From Chondrus crispus (Eukaryota; Rhodophyta; Florideophyceae; Gigartinales; Gigartinaceae): DNA of 64,000 nt. The position numbers and the translations under genes are program-made. The notes beneath the pieces were generated by a model. It ran no database searches. It saw only the letters and a program-made list of their open reading frames with translations, and was not told where the DNA came from. This document shows, piece by piece, positions 59,436 to 64,000 of this stretch (positions within the stretch are counted from its first letter, which is position 1; the number at the start of each line of letters is the position of its first letter). The stretch is taken from assembly GCF_000350225.1 (NCBI RefSeq), contig NW_005179169.1:459106-523105 (forward strand), given 5' to 3'.

Positions 59436-61925
59436 ATGTCCGAGCTTGTAGTCGTCTCGAGCCCTCCGCGTACCTCTCGCGATCGCGTTCCATCGTCACG
59501 CCCCTCTTTTCCCGGACGGTGGCCTATGCGCGTGCTGGCCGGTCCCCTTCTCTTCTCCACATCCCGTGCTGACCCCTATTTCTGCTTGATCCCCTCTTCG
59601 CGTTTGTTTTCTCTGATTATCGTACGCGCAACCGGGCCCGTCGGCTCCCCCCTTCTCGTTGTCATGGCAGGTTCCCCGCCGACTGGGGCCCTAGCGGGAA
59701 CAGACCCCTTGCACTGTGAGCCGTCTCGCTTCGCAATCGTTGCATCAGCTGCCGAAGGGCCGGTCCGTTCCCAAGGTTCCACGGCAAGGCAAGAGGCATC
59801 TCCGCTCCAAGACGCGTCGATTACGCCCGTGGTCTCCTCCCTTCCGCCGTTCCAGCAAGGGCGGCGGTCCCGTGAGACTACGTTGTCCACGGAGTTGGGT
59901 GCCGCCCCTGCAGTGGCTTCCGTCGCCGCTGCGCAGTCCAACGTTGGGGTGGAGCGGAATGGTGAGGCCCCGTCGTCGGGGCGGGGGAGCGCGGCGTACG
60001 AGCCCGCGGAGGGGTCGTATGGCGCTTATGGGAGCTGTCGGCGCCCCGGGACACCGCCCGAGGCGTCTCGGGATATCCGTTGTATAGCCCAGGAGGACGC
60101 CGCAACCACGACGCAGTGGTTGGGCGTACCCCTCGAGCGATCGACGCCACTTCCTCTTGGTCGTCTAAGGTACGCATGGCGTCGTTACGCTCGATCAGGG
60201 ATCACCGTCGGCGAGATCCTCTCGCAGGGTCGGGTACGTCCCGACCTGTTACGTATCCGTCTCATATACGCAGAGGGCCTGATCGAAGAGGCCTCGCTTG
60301 CCTTGTGACGTTTGCTGGCCGAGGGGACCGGTGCCCCATACCAGCTACCAGATGAAATCCCCAGTGACAGAACATTCGTATACAGTATAGAAGAGGCGGA
60401 GTATGTTGATCGCATGGCGACGTATATGTTCCACCCCGGCCCCCGGGGTCCTCAACGGTTTGTACTTGCAGAGGTGGCGGGACTGTACGTGAGCCCCCGG
60501 CCATATGCGTACTCGAGAACGCGTGCGGCACTGCAGAAGTCTGCCTGTTCCTTAATGAGACTCCATTCGATTGCCCTAGCCCCGCATGATTGGTCTGCTT
60601 ATCGCCAAGCGAGCGAGGCGGACGGCCGCGTTTTGCGGTCTGCATCGTTCGAACGTGGGTTGTCGACGGACGACTTCCCTGAATTACCCACGTCGATACG
60701 GGAGGCTTTTCCTTCCTTGGGAGTACACGTCTTACTCCCCTACGCCCTCAAGCATTTCGGCTATGCTTGCTCGGACCGACACCACCCCGCTCACGAGGTC
60801 CTCCTCGATAACGTGGAGCGAGAGTGGGCTTGGTCGGTCGGAAACGCTTTTATGAACGAGGTTTCCATCAACGGGAGGGTCTTCGTACAGCCCGGTTCGA
60901 TACTGTCTTTTCTTGGTAGGGTCGCTCCGGAGCTCCCTGACGTCGCGTTGCATCCACTTGAACACGGTACGCAGCACGTGTCGTGGTCCTACTCTTTTGT
61001 CCTTGACCTGATGCACCGCTCCTTGGACGTGCCGGAACGCAACCACCGTCCCTGGACGGACTATACGACCAACCTGCGCAGCACGTTTCTGGCATACGAC
61101 CGTCGTGCGGACGCCTTCGTGGCACGCCCTAATCCACCCGCCAGCGGGACGTACCGCGGCGGCGCCGGAGTTGGATCGGCGGTGCGGGAAGCCCGCAGGA
61201 AACGTTACAGGGATTTAGACGGAGAGCCGACTACCCCCCTACATGTGGGGGCGAATCCCTTCCGCGCCCCTCCCGCGTTCGATGCGAGTCAGGGCGTCGC
61301 GGTGGGGTCTCCAACTCCGTCACTCCCTCCTCTAAACATCCCCGGCGGCGCCTCTATTCAGCACTTCACGTTAACGAGAGACGAAATCAGGGCCTTCCCT
61401 GATCTTGTGCTGGCCTTGGGGAACTCGGTCGACCGAACTTAGCGCGTGAGTAGCCTCCTCAGTACGCTGGCTGGTTGGTACCTGGCTCGTAGCGCAGAGG
61501 CGTGTCGCCTTGGGGATGAACGCGCTGCCCTTTCTTCTCAGCTACGTCAGCTACAGAGTGAACTGGGGGACTTACGGGAGTCCTCTCTTCGTCAGGAAGG
61601 CGCTTTGGAACGTGCGGTTACTGAGCGAGATCGCTACCGCCGTGAGCGTGACACTCTCCGATCTCTCTCCGCCACGCACCCTTCGTCCGGTTCCGTGCCG
61701 CGTCCGAGGATTCCGGACCCTTATGAGGGGAGGGCGTACGTTCCCCCTCCAGTCGGCGAGATGGTTGCGCCCGTAGTTCCTCCGCACCCTTGGCCTCGTC
61801 ACGTCGAGGTGGTGATGCCCCCTCGCGATGAGGTGGCGACGGAGACGCCCCGTCATCCTAGCTACTGTCCTCCGAGCACTTACGTTCTGGGGTCGGCGGC
61901 TCCTCCTGGCGGTACGAACCGCTAA
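59436..61925 (+). CDS. Retroelement internal ORF (gag-like?), interrupted by two in-frame stops
   Basis: ATG at 59436 (MSELVVVSSPPRTSRDRV). One reading frame runs to TAA at 61923-61925 with only a TGA at 60306-60308 and a TAG at 61440-61442; there is no frameshift. Part 1 is Pro/Ser/Ala-rich (like matrix regions) and ends with RLRYAWRRYARSGITVGEIL. Part 2 (60309-61439) is well structured (EAEYVDRMATYMFHPGPRGP, HPAHEVLLDNVEREWAWSVG, FLGRVAPELPDVALHPLEHG). Part 3 (61443-61925) has a coiled coil (LGDERAALSSQLRQLQSELG, RYRRERDTLRSL) and a Pro-rich tail. No CCHC knuckle, protease or RT is seen. The position just after an LTR suggests gag. Both stops are followed by C-G (TGA-CGT, TAG-CGC), a context used for readthrough in some retroelements and viruses; simple decay is equally possible. 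Confidence 0.5.
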
Positions 61926-63914
61926 TACAGCGCTGTCCCCCTTCGTGCGGCGCCTCTTTCCCCCTTGATCACTCCGATCTTCGTAAAGCCACTTAGGGCC
62001 CCTTTTTGCTTCCTTGCTCATCCGGTCGTTACGACAGCATACGGGGCGCGTATACGATAAGAGAAAGTATCATCTCCACGGGGGCCCTTCCCCGTGCATG
62101 CGGAATCGGCGTAGGCAGGGAGACGCGTGGCATGCATCCTCCGTTCATGAGGAGCGCTGAGCTCGTCACGACCGACCGGTACTGCACTCCTCCTTCCGCG
62201 GATGCCCTACAGGACCCACGAGCCGGACGGACCGTTCGCCATGCGAAGTAGCATCCACGTTCGCAGTAGGGAGCAGGTTGCTCCGTGTGGCTCGTCCTTG
62301 CTGGCCTTGGAGCTTTCCCTTACGCGATTCGAGTCCGTGATCTCGTCGCCGGTCGTCTGGTGGTGCCCCCCTCAATTCCTTCCTTCGTGCTCGACTCCTT
62401 CTCTGAGCGTCCTCCCTACGGCGCGGGACGCCAGTTCCCCGGGGCACGGGCTAAGTCACGCGACCGAGCTGATGCTCCAAACGGACAGCGGGTCGTACCG
62501 CCTTCTGCCGTGCTACCGCGCGCACGGATGCTGCCTCGTCCGTGTGGGGCAGGGACGTCGAGGAGCAGTGCCCTTAGACTCACCCTCCTCCATGCCGGAA
62601 CTGTGGTTGCCTGGCTTGGTCGTCGGCGGGGGTTAGGGTCCGCCTTCTAGGGGCGTAGGGAGAGCCGTCCCTCCCTCCGTATTTGGGCTTCCGAAAGGGG
62701 GCCGTACCCCTTCCTCCCCTCACGCCCGGTCCCCTTGTCGACTTCCTGTCCGTGCCGCCTTACCACTTTGGTGCCAGCTTGACGGCGCCGTGCCGTTCGG
62801 GTCGCCTGCGCAGTACGCGGTTGCGGGAGGAAAGGCTACTACAAGGGAGCCGAGTGGCGTGCGCGCTTCTCGAGGGGACGTCCTCCTCGATGGTAACAGC
62901 TGTTGTCGGGTCCGTCTCCCCTCCGGGAGTGAGGGAGGGGTCCGTGTACGGTGCTTGCTCCCATACCACCGTCCGAGGAGCCGAGTACAACAGCCATGGC
63001 GGGTCGGCCCGCCATGTATTGCGTGGCCCTCATGCGGCGCGTGCGCACCTTTGCGCACGTGAGTGGCGTCTGTCGCGCGCGCTCCCTCTTTTTTCGTTAT
63101 TTTCGTCGCAGTTGGTGGCGGATTGACACCGGCGCCGGTGCTTGCTGTCAGGCGTATGAGCGGCGTGCACCTGCGCGCGCGCGTGCGCGCACAGCAACAG
63201 CTCTGAGCCCTTGATCCAATCACCCCAAAAAACCACCTCAAAATTTGGCCAATTTTCCCGCCAAAATAATTTCAGCAAAAATTAAATCACACTCCGTGAT
63301 TGGTGCGCTGTCATACGCCTCTGATTATTTTGAGTGTACAGTAGCGGACCGGCGACAGCGGGGGCGGCGCTTCGCAATGCCGCCTCCGTACAGTATGTAA
63401 CGATCGGGTTGCGGTCTTGGCCGTTCGTGTGAACCCTCCACCTCTCGCGTACCCGTACTCTCGCGTATCGGCGCGCATATCTCGCGTACCCGCGCGCATC
63501 TTCGAGCCCATTGAGCGCGTCCTCTCGGTGAGGGCTTCGTCTGCGTTCTTGCCACTAACAGAGACTGCTCTTTCGTCCCTTCGGTTATTACGTGAACCAT
63601 TCCTTCCTAGACCGTCGTCGCCTGCCATGTTTTCGTCAGACAGTACGTACTGTCTAGTCCCAATGCGCGCAGAGTTCAGCGAAGCGCCTTGCTCTCCGTG
63701 GCGTCCTTCGTACTGCATCCTTCTTCGACGGTTGTGGATGGGTGTTCGTAACCCTGACCTTGCTTGTCAATACGTATTGACATGCCTCGCGATTGTCGGC
63801 GATCGTCCGTGGGCCTATCCTTCCTGACGTTCCTTGTCTTCCAATTGCGACAGACTTATATAACCGTAACGAAACGGTTGCGTTTAGCCGTACCGGAACG
63901 GTTGAGGGCCCCTT
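61926..63914. other. GC-rich remainder of the retroelement, no clear pol
   Basis: No RT, RNase H or integrase motif seen in the open frames to the right edge. Either a non-autonomous (large) element or the pol region is beyond the window. TATATAA with ACCGTAACGAAACGGTT repeats near 63858-63895 could be another promoter/LTR end. Confidence 0.35.
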
Positions 63915-63953
63915 CCTCAAGACTGAACGTCCGCGTTCAGGTCCGAAGTGAGG
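63915..63953 (+). repeat. Diverged copy of the post-LTR stem-loop
   Basis: CCTCAAG then CTGAACG/CGTTCAG stem around TCCG, then TGAGG; shares CTCAAG, ACGTCCGCGT and TGAGG with 59388-59427, with both stem arms co-varied (GTGGACG/CGTCCAC versus CTGAACG/CGTTCAG). Confidence 0.6.
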
Positions 63954-64000
63954 TCCCTACCGGTGCGCACTCGAAGTCGTTTCGCGTAGCGAGACACGAG

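Overview
This is nuclear DNA of a eukaryote. Several host genes are unbroken by introns (ATAD2/Yta7-type ATPase, ALIX-like, ubiquilin, golgin, JmjC), two others have a single short GT-AG intron (mitochondrial ACP, APRT), and the gene islands are separated by long repeat-rich, gene-poor stretches. Compact, intron-poor genes in a TE-rich genome with about 50 % GC fit a florideophyte red alga (Chondrus-like); this taxonomic call is inference and no marker gene in the window proves it. Two runs of N and several long poly-G/C tracts show it is a draft assembly.

Layout. 1-10.7 kb is a transposon graveyard: a 5'-truncated transposase-like ORF (DUF7869-like), a protein-kinase fragment, an unknown minus-strand ORF, a Tc1/mariner (D34E) relic, and a complete 1.25-kb non-autonomous DNA element with inverted repeats and TTA target duplication. 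10.8-40.6 kb is the host gene island: APRT (-), ubiquilin/Dsk2 (+), BRO1/ALIX (-), mitochondrial acyl carrier protein (+), V-ATPase subunit E (-), an ATAD2/Yta7-like AAA-bromodomain protein (+), an ApaG-domain protein (-), an ACT-ACT-HAD SerB-like protein lacking key catalytic residues (+), an F-box/JmjC oxygenase (-), a GRIP-domain golgin (-) and a bHLH-like regulator (-). 40.6-56.4 kb has no convincing intact gene but is full of short palindromes, hairpins, tandem repeats and a short interspersed repeat family. 56.4-64 kb is a nest of retroelements.

The most unusual object is the 284-residue ORF at 56452-57306. Its N-terminus is a near copy of the histone H3 tail (22 of the first 26 post-Met positions identical) fused to about 250 residues with no histone fold. 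It lies antisense to, and about 480 bp beyond the end of, a decayed Ty3/gypsy-type integrase. That integrase is itself interrupted at 58761 by the 5' LTR of a second retroelement, whose internal ORF carries two in-frame stop codons. An H3-tail mimic carried in or next to a retroelement would be a new kind of transposon-chromatin interface. The same window also holds a bromodomain AAA ATPase of the Yta7/ATAD2 family, a known chromatin-reader type; any functional link is speculation.

Host genes show a recurring layout: alternating strands, short convergent 3' ends (93 bp between the SerB-like and JmjC genes), and long C/T-rich leaders directly before the start codon (ubiquilin, ATAD2, bHLH, ALIX).
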